The notes beneath the pieces were generated by a model. The model had not been told where the DNA came from and searched no databases. It saw only the letters and a program-made list of their open reading frames with translations. A DNA stretch of 64,000 nt, taken from contig OU612066.1 in assembly GCA_914767715.1 (NCBI GenBank), positions 28,494,283-28,558,282 on the forward strand, in the 5' to 3' direction. The translations under genes were made by a program, and so were the position numbers. Below, piece after piece: positions 1 through 12,100 of this stretch (positions are counted from its first letter, which is position 1; each line of letters starts with the position of its first letter). The DNA is from Membranipora membranacea (Eukaryota > Bryozoa > Gymnolaemata > Cheilostomatida > Membraniporidae).

Positions 1-131
1 AAGACGAACCAAATTCTTTCACATATTCGCAATCTTCCAATAGTCTCTCACCGGTTCATGAACTTTTAAACCAACTCAATACCTACAGTTTTTGAACGCA
101 ACTCGGCAATTATCAGACCACTTTCTAAATA

Positions 132-523
132 GACAGTTTTCTGAGCTCTTATCTATGCCTCAATTCGGAGTTGTCCTCTCTCCAGTTTGGTACTTTTAAC
201 CCACGCCGCATAGGAAAAACCTGCTGAAAGTGGGTTTTCTTGAAAACCGCTTATGTTAGGATAAAAATGAAATTTGATTCAGAGTCTGCACCATTGAAAA
301 CCGTGTGGGACAGGGTTTCCAAATCATTGGGGGTTTGAATGTTGATATATCTTAATTTTAGTGTCGAAACTCATGAAAAATTCTGCCAAATTGTCCGCAA
401 AACAGGCAGAAAATGCTATAATTGACTATACTTGACTTTCCTATGCGGCCTGGGTTAAAAGTACCAAACTGGAGAGAGGACAACTCGGAAAGGAGGCCTA
501 AATCAGAGCTCAGAAAACTGTCT
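132..523. mobile_element. GACAG-ended MITE, internally deleted, intron 2 of receptor A
   Basis: The ends are long inverted repeats beginning GACAGTTTTCTGAGCTC and continuing through a shared block (CGGAGTTGTCCTCTCTCCAG). Compared with the copy at 31968..32476 it lacks about 150 bp of the middle. The matching place in the third unit (near 60061..60067) has no insertion and reads AAATAAG, so this is a real insertion. The target duplication is 2-3 bp (TA or ATA), and the exact edge is ambiguous. Confidence 0.8.
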
Positions 524-805
524 ATAAGTTTTCAGTTTCTAAGTCGAATGTAGGAAAGATGCGCACATCAATGCAAGGCAGTGTCTGATCTCGGGATCTC
601 AGCTAGCCGTATACCAGCGATTCAACTTTTGTTTTGCTTGTTTGAAGAACATTCGAAGGTTGCAAGCAGATTAGTTAACTTGCCAAATGACAAAATAGAA
701 GTTGGTCTACTTAGATGCTAAAACTCAGATTATGGTCTGCTGATGTGTTTAAGTGATGACTACAGTACAGATCATAACAAAAATATTAAATAAAATAGTA
801 CTTAC

Positions 806-1330
806 CGATTTTCAGACCAGACTCTGCATGAATAGCTCGAGTGTTGTTGATGGCCCATGCTGTAGCTTCCAAAATTGCCAGCCCCCTTATACTACGAGCC
901 CCACAATAACCTTCTGGAGTGGATTGGCTTGCAGAAATAACTACTCCAAAAGTAATAACTCCATCGCCTGGAAGATCTCCTACATGTGTAGGTTGTCCAG
1001 GAAATGGCAACCTCTGAGCTACAATAGCACCTGTAAAAAGAGAATTATGTCAAACGGTGATCGTGCTCAGGTAACGGTCATCATAACATGATGCTATATT
1101 GCATGCGTTATCAGAGATCGTTCTGGTCAGTCAAATTTTGATATAATATAATCTATTTCTCAGTGATCAAGTCTTTAGTATGGGTAGTGTTCCATTAAAA
1201 TAAACATCAATGTCATTTATCAATATCTAGATGGTTGAAGGCATTTAAACTTGCTCACAAAATAAAAATAAGCTCTTATTCACCTACCAACAATTGATAT
1301 GATGATTGAAAGCTGCTTTAAAACCTCCAT
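806..1330 (-). CDS. Receptor A, exons 1-2 only (partial at window edge)
   Basis: Exon 1 (1288..1330) encodes a signal-peptide-like start, MEVLKQLSIIISIVG. Exon 2 (806..1030) continues with IVAQRLPFPGQP and the opening of the first ligand-binding domain (VITFGVVISAS, then CGARSIRGLAILEATAWAIN). Donor and acceptor sites are GT/AG, and the lengths (43 and 225 nt) equal those of copies B and C. The remaining 22 exons would lie left of base 1. Nothing in these two exons is broken, so the copy may be functional, but that cannot be judged from here. Confidence 0.8.
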
Positions 1331-1689
1331 GTCTCCAGCGAGACAGTTGAAGGTAAAATGTTTCTAGACTCATATAATTCTACCACTAAACTGCCTTGTC
1401 TGTGGTGTTTTGTTTGTACACCATGACTATTATTAAACTTTTTGATTTCTAAGAAATTTAAATTGATCTTTTATGGATAATTTATAGCTAACGAGCATTG
1501 ATACCGTTTTCACCAGATATTTATACAAACAGGTCAACATAAATGCCATTAGTTTTGCAATTTAGACACAATTGGCAGCCAAATGCTTGTTTATGACAGA
1601 TTATAAATCTCTCCTGTGAAATGAAAGAGCTGGAAAGTCACCTGCATGGATGAGTGCATGGATGGTTGGAGTTGAGGAAAGGTCAATGA

Positions 1690-1905
1690 CTTAGGCTAAT
1701 ATTTGTTGGTCAAGTATAACCATCAGTGAAACGTTGAAGTAAAGCTTCCATCCATCAATACTATCGTATACAGCTGTAATGTGACCATAAGGATCTGTTT
1801 TGGGCCTAGGTTCTTCCTGTACACGCTTTCCATTGCATTTCTCTGCATCAGGATAGTTTCCTCTTAGACAAAATGTACAATGCCACAGCTTTATTCCTAT
1901 TATCT
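1690..1905 (-). other. Exon-like open stretch, conserved in the three copies
   Basis: Reading on the minus strand after an acceptor-like TTTGACAG, an open frame runs about 70 codons (IGIKLWHCTFCLRG, then NYPDAEKCNGKRVQEEP, then GHITAVYDSIDGWKLYFNV) to a TAA. Its core (about 1748..1905) appears unchanged in the second unit. The third unit has one core change, which turns TGT into TGA. The position could suit the tail of an older receptor copy, but I cannot align it to any part of the 1500 aa protein. Function unknown. Confidence 0.3.
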
Positions 1906-3280
1906 GTCAAAGAGGGCCAAATTTTTCAGTCAACGGGTTGCTGAGCTGGTGTCTCTAGTCGTAGGTATGTAGGTATTGATGTGAGGTCAATCCCATGATA
2001 GACCACCCATTCCATGGTCAACGGAAGGTCTTCGTTAAGGTAGACCTGTTTCACCTGATTTTGAGACTGTATACATACTGGCTAGGAGCTAGGGTGTGAA
2101 CTGTAATGACATTATGTTTGTACCAATTTCATTCCTTTGCAATGGTTTTCCTGAGACTCTAACACATTGCTTGTATACTGCAATAGAATAATCAATCTGC
2201 AGCTTGGACAGACTTGCTATCCTAATTTTTCCAAAATGCTTACAAAAATTTTCAAAATGCTTAAATATGCTTACAAAACTCCAGGGTGCCTTAAATGACC
2301 TGAAATTGCCCCTATTTGAAACCCTGGTTGCCCTTGAAACACTGGGGCAGGAGATCTGAGTTATCCCACCCCAACAAGGAGGTGGGCAACTTTGTTACTC
2401 TCATTAAATAAAAGTTGACTCATTTAAGACTTGAACAGGTAAAAAGTCCACATAACATCAACACAATGGTTTTCTGAAGGCAAGACCAGAGTTTTAGACC
2501 AAGGAGTTACTCATTGTTTTGACTATTAATCAACAATGACAAGATTATGCAAGTAAACTGAAGCAAACACTAAAGATGCGTTATTTGATTACCTAATTAG
2601 ATGAACAAGTGTTTGAAAAACCATAAATGCGTACAGCTAGTGTTTTGCGTTTAAAACTCAATTAGTGTCAAATAAGTGTTTATAAACGCTTTATGCGTAC
2701 AGGTTGGCAAGTATGGCTTGGGTTCAATACATAATAATACAATATGTAAAGCTGTCTCAAATATACATTAGGTTCGTCTTCCACTGCAGGCTTGAACAAG
2801 AGATAATAATAAGACATGCTGAGGTTGGCCAAAGTTAAAAGCTGGTGATTATTCTTTGAGTAGAAAGGATAACACAAGGTGATAATGTCATACTGAAGGA
2901 TCAGAGGATTATTGTGAGTGATTTATAGCATGGAGAAATTCATTTTATTATGCACCATACGTAAGCCATTATAAAAGGGTAATAAACTTTTCTGATAATG
3001 GTCTCTGCAATTTCATTTGGGACACATAAGTTATCACTGTCTAAAAACAACATATCACATAAAACATACAAATATTTATTTCTATATTTTTATGTTTATT
3101 GTCTCCCCCTGCAGAGAGAAGATCATATGTTGGACTTGTATACAGTATAGGAGTTTAAGGATCGCTAGGTAGTAGGTACATTTCTAATGTGTCATTGTTA
3201 TATGATCAAATTCAGAAGTGTAACTGTGAAACATGAGTGTTATTATGTGTGATAACATATATCATATGCAATAAATTTAC

Positions 3281-5000
3281 CGTATGAAATCAAGTTTATG
3301 ACCGGTGTAGTATTGTAAGCTGTCCCCAGTGCAAAAACAACCCCGGGACACTGTACAATAATGTAAACTGTCATGGGGACTCTTTACAATAGCAACAGGG
3401 CTATTGTAAACTGTCCCCCCTATTGTAAAATGTCCCCCCCCATTGTAAACTGTTCCCCCTATTGCTGAATGTCCATTTCAAGGGCCTATAGCTATTTATG
3501 ATCATTCCAAATGGGTCAGATCATCTAACTTGAGCATACCATGAGGTTTTGGCTGTCATTATGATGGCCCCAGCTGTACCAGGAGATGGTGGTTGTAACT
3601 CCTTGACATTATGTTTGAGTGTATATAAAGCCTCTTATTTATGAAGTACCTGATAGATCCAGTTTTCCTGGATGGATGGATGGACACCTTGCTATCAATG
3701 TCATTTGTTATGGAGAGATTCACGCACACAGTAGTCACGTTCAAAAGTGTTTGCCAAAACAATTTGCGTCAGAATGAAGAATGCCAACTTTTCTCCTCCA
3801 GGCCTTGCAAAATTGATTCTGTGATGGATAGATCGGCCAAACACAACAACACGCCATATTTTGTGACTCGACTTTCTACTCATGTTATAAAAAGCTCAAT
3901 AGCATTCCTTAAAATTATCACTCCACACTGCATCCTTTGACCTAATACCTAGTACCTAATATTCACCTCAGGCCATAAATATCAAATTATTTTTCGAGCA
4001 CGAAAATTTCTGTTCATATTTCCAGCAAACTGATAGCAAACACTCTCTCCCTATATACTATCTACAAATATATGAGATGAGACTAAGACTAAATGTCCAC
4101 TTTGGTATGAAGTAAGAATTTAGGCAAACAAGTCTCAATCGAGCTGGACTAAGAAACCTAATGACCTAATGTGTGCAAGCAGACCCAGTACATGGATCAT
4201 TACCACTTCAGCTAGCCACCGCCAATTATAAGGGTACCGAAAATGATAGGAATAAACCATAATTTCAAATGTACATCTGATATTTAATCTGTTAGTGGTG
4301 TCTGATCTGCTTCTATTATGGAATTGGTTCGAGAAGAATGCCAGGTTGTCAAATTGTTCGGGTCACTATCGATCATCTTTTCATAACCACTGCTAATTTT
4401 GATATTGGCATGACACATAGCCTTTTTAATGATATTGTAAAATACAATATGAATTATACCATTTTTAAAATTTATTTTTTATTCTTATTATTGTTTATTT
4501 GGAATTATATACCTCCGTGATGCATGAGACATGAAGAGCATGGAATTAGTGTTTGCTCTTTGCAAAGGGTTGTAAAGAAGAAATCTCCAGCATCACTGCA
4601 TGACAACAACATAGATCTGATTAAGCATTGCTGGTAGTTCATAGTTTTGTTTGCCCTATCATCATGGTCACTATGTATTGGAGTCAGTGCCTATAGGCCA
4701 TATGATCTGGAATAGTCACAACATATATCTAGAATGGAATCTTTTTGAGCGGACCTGTTTTGTAGATGTTATCCACCTTAAACCACGCTATATGACTGGA
4801 CTGGCTAAAATGACGATAGTTTAAGTTGAAATATTAAACACTATGCCTGATAAATCATTTGGGTAACGGCTCAAAATGAGTTTTTAAAAAATTGCGCTGA
4901 TTGTCTATCAACTCCAATGTCATCTGGCTTGGCACAGGTCCGATTAGTTTTGTCATGGCACTTGTTGTAAAACTGTATATGTCCTCTTCTTGGCCTATAG
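3281..5000 (-). pseudogene. Decayed receptor exon 4, split by about 1.6 kb
   Basis: Positions 4931..5000 resemble the 5' half of receptor exon 4 (GATTAGTTNTGNCATGG; TGTTGTANAACTGTATATGTC). Positions 3281..3305 (CGTATGAAATCAAGTTTATG) match the adjoining 3' half. In an intact gene the two pieces are contiguous, so something of about 1.6 kb separated them. Positions 3113..3150 (CCCTGCAGAGAGAAGATCAT) resemble the intron 4/exon 5 border. The same relic recurs at 35127..36835, so it predates the tandem duplication. Confidence 0.65.
3305..3470. repeat. Degenerate repeats of GTAAACTGTCCCC
   Basis: About eight imperfect copies of ATTGTAAACTGTCCCC and its variants, some inverted (GGGGACTCTTTACAAT), lie in a row. 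Counterparts occur at 35150..35310 and 62290..62450 with different copy numbers. No coding signal is visible. Confidence 0.6.
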
Positions 5001-5545
5001 GCTAAGTTAAAAGTGTCACAGCCAATGGGCGATTAGTGCCTCTTTTCACTTTTTCTAAGCTTGCTGCACACTCAACTGCAGGAGGTCCTCTATGGCCTCA
5101 CCTCTAAGATGCATTTTAGTTTTCTAGGATATATCACACTCTCAGTATGAGGATTGCGGGCCACTTGCGTCCCTCTTTAAGGGCAGCCCGACCTCTGCTT
5201 TGACATAAACAGGGTATAAGTCCCCGAATAATCTTAAGATAAATGAATGAGAATAAAACAAAAATGATCAATGATTATCAAAACATTTTCTCATGACAGT
5301 TATTGCTGCACAATCAATCACAAGCAGCGACTTCATGAGTTGATGCATATTTCCATTTCCAAAACATCAAAAATTCCAGCTCCAAACGATTTTTTAAAAA
5401 CCTAACACTCCTTTGGTTTGGTTTGATGTTTGAAAATACACTCATAAATGAACGGTATTCAAGTTTTTGAGCTTGACTGATTGTAAAAGAAATGTTCCTA
5501 TTTCGCTAAGCTAAAAATGGTGCAAACAGAGCAAAGAAGGGACAA

Positions 5546-5783
5546 TTATAATTTAACATCACAGCTATATCTAGTCGATGCATTTGTTATTGCATAGCCT
5601 TCAAAAAAAGGACTCCTGAAAAATGTCTCTGTGTGGAGCCTTTGGAGTTGAGAGAACTGCAGTGAAGAGGAGTGAAGTGGAGCCAACTGCAGTGGTGTGG
5701 TGAGGAGTGTTTCTCCTGTCATTTCATCTAGAGTGGTAACCACATGAATGTTAGGCAAAGAACTGTATTTTAGGCCAAGAATC
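5546..5783 (-). other. Possible extra 3' exon downstream of TRIM1
   Basis: Following a good acceptor (TTCTGTTTGTTTACAG at about 5784..5799), a minus-strand frame reads ILGLKYSSLPNIHVVTTLDE and stays open to 5546. The first 20 or so codons are kept in the other unit (37370..37560), but the rest is disturbed there by a deletion. It could be an alternative terminal exon of the TRIM transcript or chance. The main TRIM model ends at 6200. Confidence 0.25.
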
Positions 5784-6094
5784 TGTAAACAAACAGAATA
5801 ATCTATTAACACAACTCATTAATTATTTACCTGGAATATAGAGTGATTATGGTTTCAATTCAGTTGATCATACTAGTTCATCATTATTTGTGGTGTATCA
5901 ACAAAAATAATTTCAGAAGTTCAAATCACAAGTGCAATTCCTTCATCCTAATTGCAAAAATGAAAGCATAGGTATGCAACCAGCTCCAATTCCTTGCTGT
6001 TATTGTGCTGTAATAAAACATCTAACACCCAGTTGGGGTTGACGTTTGATAGTGGTTGCTGTAGTTCAGTTGTTCATACCAGCCTGTTTCACAT

Positions 6095-6100
6095 TTTATT
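6095..6100 (-). terminator. Poly(A) signal AATAAA of TRIM1
   Basis: AATAAA on the minus strand lies about 100 nt after the TRIM1 stop codon. At the same place TRIM2 reads TTATTATTGAAA and has no canonical hexamer. Confidence 0.5.
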
Positions 6101-6199
6101 AATAAATCTCAATACATTAGAGCAAATTGTTGGATTTTAATTTACTGTCAAGGCTCAAGCATCTCCCTGTCTACCTCTCTTCAGATCCACTTTACAATG

Positions 6200-9100
6200 T
6201 CATTGGTTCTTGCATTCCTGCTGGCGTGACTCTCTTCGTGGACGTGCTTGTGCTGGCTTTGGTGCTGGCTTTGGTGCTGGCTTTGGTGCTGGCTTTGGTG
6301 CTGGGGCTTTAGGACGAATGTTATATTCAGGTTTCTCCATTGGTAGAATCTTACCACTTTCAGTAGATAGCTCAACATTGATCACAACTTCACTCACTGT
6401 AAAATAAAGCTGTTCAGCATAAATGAGTGGTATTACCCTGTCCACACCACAAGTGCTATGAGCACATCAATTGGTGGTAGAGGAATGTTAAACGGATTCT
6501 TTGGAAACACTGATTATGATATGATTATGACGCCCTCATCAAAGGTACAGCTCAACCCAATAATGCTGAAATGCTAAAAATCATCTTTGTATATGCATGC
6601 TTTTCATAATAATATAGTCGTCCAAGTTATGATGAGGTTGATTGAAGAGAGAATTTGAAGCCTGCAGCCCGCATTATAATTTTAAATGGTCCTATGTGTC
6701 ACTTATAACTTGATCAGCAAAATTAATTTGTTTATTAAAAAAAAACAGTTATGAATTTGGAGGTGAGAGGTGAGAGGAGTTGCTTAGCTTGCATTGTATT
6801 ATTGAATATTCTTTCAAAGTCAAAAATGTAAATCTGTCACCAATGAATTTTAAAAATAAAATGGATTGTTTGAAGGCTTATCTGAATATCATTGATTACT
6901 GTGTGATTGCCAGTAAGCAAAAAAGGCCATTGATGAAGCTGAACGCTGGTATGTGTTGTTTTATAACCAAACTGTAAACCTATAAATCTACCATTCCGCC
7001 GGATAGGAAAACTACCTTTGGCTTCGAGTGAGATGACATCGTTCTTCACATTCTGCAGAGGAGGTAATACTTCACTGACAACAGTTTTCAGAAACTCCAT
7101 ATTATTATCTTTGTAATTCTCAACAAAATCAATCTGCAAGATAAATAATAGGCTATATTGGTGTTCTCAGTGCTTGCTCAGGTTGCTTAGTTTTCCATGA
7201 TATGATAATGGATGGAGTAAATGTCAAAATTGAATGATGTGTCGAAAAATGTTGATGACTCCACAAGTCTCACTTTATGCTGATCGATATTCACCTGGTG
7301 ATAGCATATCATCCTGCCATCATTTAACAGCAGTTTCCTGACAATCTCAGTGTGTTTGTCCTCAGCTTGCTGCTCTAGAAAGTCCTCTATCTCTATTCTA
7401 CCCTCATCTCTGTGCTTCAAGAACTCTTGCTCAATCTTAATGAACTCAGCCTTAACGGCTTGGATCTGAATCGAATCAAAGAAATTACCACAACTGGATA
7501 AATGAAAAACTGAACACCCATAAAGTGAGAATTTGCGATATCAGGATTATGTCGGATGAGTAATCATGTTTTTTATTGCACAGTTTTATGGACAAGCAAT
7601 ACAAACCAGAAGCGAGTAGACATGTTCTCATTAGCTCCCACCAAAAAAGCCTGTGGCTATCAATGTTTTCAGTCCTATATTATTGGAACTTTCAATCTGC
7701 CCAGGTCGGAGCTTATTATTAATAATGTAGTGACCGACGCTAATTTTTCAACAACCTCTTCATATGAATGTTTGAACTTACATGATCATCCCTTGACTGG
7801 TGCAGCTGAGATATAAGCTCTTCTGTCTTCTTGTCCCAATTATCCAACCTTATGGTTGTGTCTTTGACAAGTTTGTTTGCCTCGCACTCTTTCTGCTGTG
7901 CCTCAACCCTCATCGTGTCTAGATTCTGGATCAGTGATCTCTCCAACTTTTCCAATACAGTGAACTTATGTCCACTGCCACCTGCAATGATGGCCATGTA
8001 CAGAGCATGTTAAAAAGCTGTGAGATTTAAAACTATAGTTTCATTTTGGGTTTTCGCCATTTGCTTATGTAAAAGAATATTGCGCATCACATGCCATATA
8101 CATCAGAAGACAATGCTCTGAAGTTCGAGCATTTTGTACACATTCTTATGTTACAGAGTGAGAAAGAGAGGACAACTTTTGCCATTGCGAAAAGGTTATT
8201 ATCTTTCAGGTAAAGCGCATAGTTTGAACTGTGCCTATATGCTTTTTTATAAGGGTGGCCACAGTGCTCTTAATTAGCCTGAGACCTTCGCTATGATACA
8301 AAATATGGGTAGGTTTTAATAAAGCTTTAAGTGACGTTAAATTATTAGGTTTAAAATTGTCTACCTGCCAAACACTGAGTGTTCTCTGGTAAGCATGCCA
8401 TACAAAATGTTTGGTGACATTCAGGACAGCCAAAGGCCAACTCCTGATCTTCGTGTGTAGAACAGAATCGCTTTTCAAGTTTCTTTATACTTGTCCTGTA
8501 CTCAGCGATCTCAACCACTTTGTGCCCAGGATGAATGTCAAAATGTGACTAAAACATATACAAACAAAGTGGTTAGTCTGAGTATTTTTCTTTGGGTTGT
8601 AAGGAAACTCTCCACGTACAGTGATGGTGACATTGCCATGCACATCTCACCTGCTGTCTGCGTTTTATAATAAGTCTATGAAATGAACTCGAGATCTTTT
8701 TTTTCTTAGGTTTTCTCAATCCCGGCCTAACGGAGAATTAATATAATTATAATCGAAGTGTGGTGCATTGTAAATGCTTTCCTAGGCTTTCAAACCCTAT
8801 AACTGGTATAAATTGATCATTGTCTTTGTCATCGTTTCTTAAATCTAAACACTTACTCCAGCGTGAGTGTCACAATAAACATTGTCAAACGCATAACAAT
8901 ACATATCAGCTGTGTTCTTCTCTTCTTTTGCCTGACAGACATGACAAAGAATTGTCTCCTCCTTTGATTTTTCAGAATTACCAGAGGCTGTTGGGAATGT
9001 GTCTACAGTTTGGGGAGTCACAGTTCTAAAATATAAACAACTATCCTGAATCATATATGTCATGTTGGTAGACCTTGAAATCAGGAGGTCTCCTCGGACA

Positions 9101-12100
9101 AACTCTTAACCCGTAGTTCCCTCTGCGTTCCGCAGTGCGGGTGAAATTTGGCCCTCGTTTGTCATATTATTTCTGAGCAAAAACTTGGGCATTCATGATA
9201 TGAATTGTGACATTTTACCTGATTTTACAAATGATATCGTTACACTTTACCGGGCTAGTAGAGACAAACCTAAAAATAGTGGTAGAAAATATGGCTACCT
9301 TCAATGTTTTTTGATGATGGTGATATACAGACCTGGGTCCAAGTCATCGCAAGTCAAGTCAAGTCAAGTCATTGTCGATGCTAAGTCAAGTCAAGTCAAG
9401 TCACATTTACACCAAGTCAAGTCAAGTCAATTGCTGTCTATTTTTTTCGCCATCAAGTCAAGTCAAGTCATGATTTTTGTAAGTCAAGTCAAGTCAAAGA
9501 TGGGTGACTTACAAGTCATGGCAAAGTCACGCTCATTAACCGTGAAAATCAACTCTGAATTTATTTCAATCCCGGGTGACTCCAAATCGTGGAGGAGTTA
9601 GTTAGGTCCTCAGGAGTTGCTCTACTAATCGGGATTTGCTCCCCTCCCCACAAACGATGATGATGATGATGATGATGATGTTGATGATGATACAAGCAGT
9701 CTTCTGAATAAACCTGCACTATATGATCAGACTATATTAATATTGCATCATGGAATACATTTTTCATTTTACTGATTACAAGACAACAAGAGAAGACAAC
9801 TAATATGTAAGGCAGGAACTCTGACTACTTACCCATAGCTGAGAAGTTTGGTTTTCTGTTTTGGAGTTGGGGTTTCAGAGTTGGGGTTTCAGAGTTGGGG
9901 TTCCCAGTTATGATTATCCTTCCTATATCTCTTTCTACATTATGTTATAAAATTTCACACATTGACTTATGTTGACTTGACCAAAGTCAGGACAACTCCC
10001 AAGTCAAGTCAAGTCAAGTCAAAGTCAATTTTTCGTTAAGTCAAGTCAAGTCAAGTGTTGTCTATTTGTTTTCGACATCAAGTCAAGTCAAGTCAAGTCA
10101 AGTCATAATTTTGTTAAGTCAAGTCAAGTCAAGTCAAGTCGTGACTTTGACTTGACTTGACTTGAAGATGACTTGACTTACCATGACTTGGACCCAGGTC
10201 TGGTGATATATGTGTACGAGTCTAATTTTTCAAGTTTTTTGTGTATTTTATTAGTACCCTAATAAAAATGTAAAATAGTTTTGCTCGAAAGCCTATTTTT
10301 CAACATGCCAAACATAATCAAAACCAATTAATATTAGAACTCAACCTCTAAAAATATTTTTATCATGTGTATTAATTTCTTGTAATAAATATGTTGACAA
10401 AACAGCTGTTTAGCCTCATTTCTTCACTGGTATGACCATAGACTTAATATACTACCTAGACAGGACAATGCTTATGCTTCACTGATCATAATGTGTCCCA
10501 CTTAAATAGCATGACATGACGTAATTAGTTTGTGCTATGAGCCATAGTTTACTATATACCATTCAATGAAATAATGTGAAAAATCAAGGGACGCCGGGCA
10601 TGATATCAGCCCTTGTCCGGCACCTAATTGTTTAAACGCACGAGATGGTATAAAAAATTGACCCTTTTACGCGAATCCAAAGCGAGAACAGACCTGATAA
10701 GTTACAATCATTAGCCAATAAATATTGAAACAAATACAGCCTACACTTAACACTTCTACCACTACTATTCAAATGCACAGAATACCCACAACACAGTGTC
10801 ACAAATATTTTGTTGGATGATCAAAGCACCATCACCATCATCATAGATTTTTGCATAAATATTCCTAGTCATGACTGAGCACAACCTGCTCAGCTTGGAT
10901 TCCTTGTTAAAAGATTTTACTGCAAATTTTATTGTCGCTTCATGAGGAAGAATAGATCTGTGCTGTAAATTGAGTATGCCAACTCCAGATATGTATGTAT
11001 GATGAAGCTAGGGTAAGTGACATATATATATATATATATATAAAGTCTTTGGTAATCTCTCATCTATAAAATAATATAGTAAATCAAGACACGCAGGGTA
11101 TAATACCAGCCAAATTATATTAGATCTGTTTTAATTTATGAGATAAAAATTATCAAAACAAATACAGCCCTGTACTTATCCAATTTTATCACTACATGAC
11201 AAAACAGAGGGCTGTTACTGCGGGATTATACTAATTTCTGAGGGCACGACCAAGGCTAACGGCTATCACTATCAGCGATTGCTGCCATATTCGATGTGAC
11301 CGATTACAGCATAAGCTAAAGCTGATCGACACAAATACAGCCATGAAGCTAGCCACTTCTTACCACTACTTTGTAAAAAATATGAATAGATACTGTTGAG
11401 TTATACTAATTGTTGTGGGCACGACAAAAAACACTACCACTATCAGCGAGCATTGCAAAGTTAGATAGGACTGGTTGCAGTATACGTTAAAATTAATCAA
11501 ATTAGTAGAGCAATGTAAGCTAACCACTTCTTACACCTACTTATCAAAAAAAAAATACTGTGGGATTATACTGAATTTTGCGGATGGGTCAAAGACTAGA
11601 AAACTACCACTATCGGTGATTGCTGCATAATTTCCAAATGAACACTATCACTATCAGCGATCGCTGAAAATTATATATGACTGAACACAATAAGCCTGCT
11701 CAGTTTGGAGCGCTTATTGTCAGTGTTTGCTGCGAGTTTGGTTGTTTCATGGTGTATTCTGACCAGCGTATATCTCTTCACTTTTAGAGGTTTGTAGATA
11801 GTGTGGGAAGGATTGGAAAATTGTTGGGATAGCATTCTTTTTTAGCAAAGCTCTCCCACCCACACCAGGAGGCCTTCTAAATGTATCTCGTTTCAAATGT
11901 TCGCCACATAGAACAGCATATTTGGATGGAGTCCAGTTCTTGCGTTTAACGGCCGAAACCCATACCTTTAGTCTCTCCTCGTTATTTCTGGGGAAGGCGT
12001 GGAAGCTTAAATTAGGATTTCCTGCCGGGGTATTTCCACAGCCGTAGGCAGCACACCAGTTTCTAGATGACTTTTTTAAAAGCATCACAAATGATAACAT

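Larger units (their letters stand above)
1..3847. repeat. Left, partial copy of the tandem unit (U0)
   Basis: This stretch matches 31838..35686 and 59935..62838 with only scattered substitutions and indels. It holds the 5' end of receptor A, whose body lies off the left edge, plus the repeat-rich upstream region. The end at 3847 is placed by the point where the third copy loses homology at 62838. That boundary is an inference, because copies 1 and 2 continue across it without a visible join. Confidence 0.8.
1331..6094. other. Intergenic stretch between TRIM1 and receptor A
   Basis: I find no complete gene here. It holds a decayed receptor exon-4 relic in two pieces (4931..5000 and 3281..3305), an exon-5 border relic near 3113..3150, GTAAACTGTCCCC-type repeats (3305..3470) and an exon-like open stretch at 1690..1905. 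Short open frames at 2680..2877 and 3701..3883 are also found in the other copies, but they have no recognisable domain or splice context. Confidence 0.6.

Noticed and set aside
753-1091. 112-codon plus-strand frame
   Set aside because: It is the antisense shadow of receptor exon 2, which has signal-peptide linkage, splice sites and family similarity on the minus strand.
9340-10190. AAGTC direct repeats as a CRISPR-like or satellite array
   Set aside because: Units are 5 bp with no spacers, and the block is bounded by transposon ends with a target duplication.
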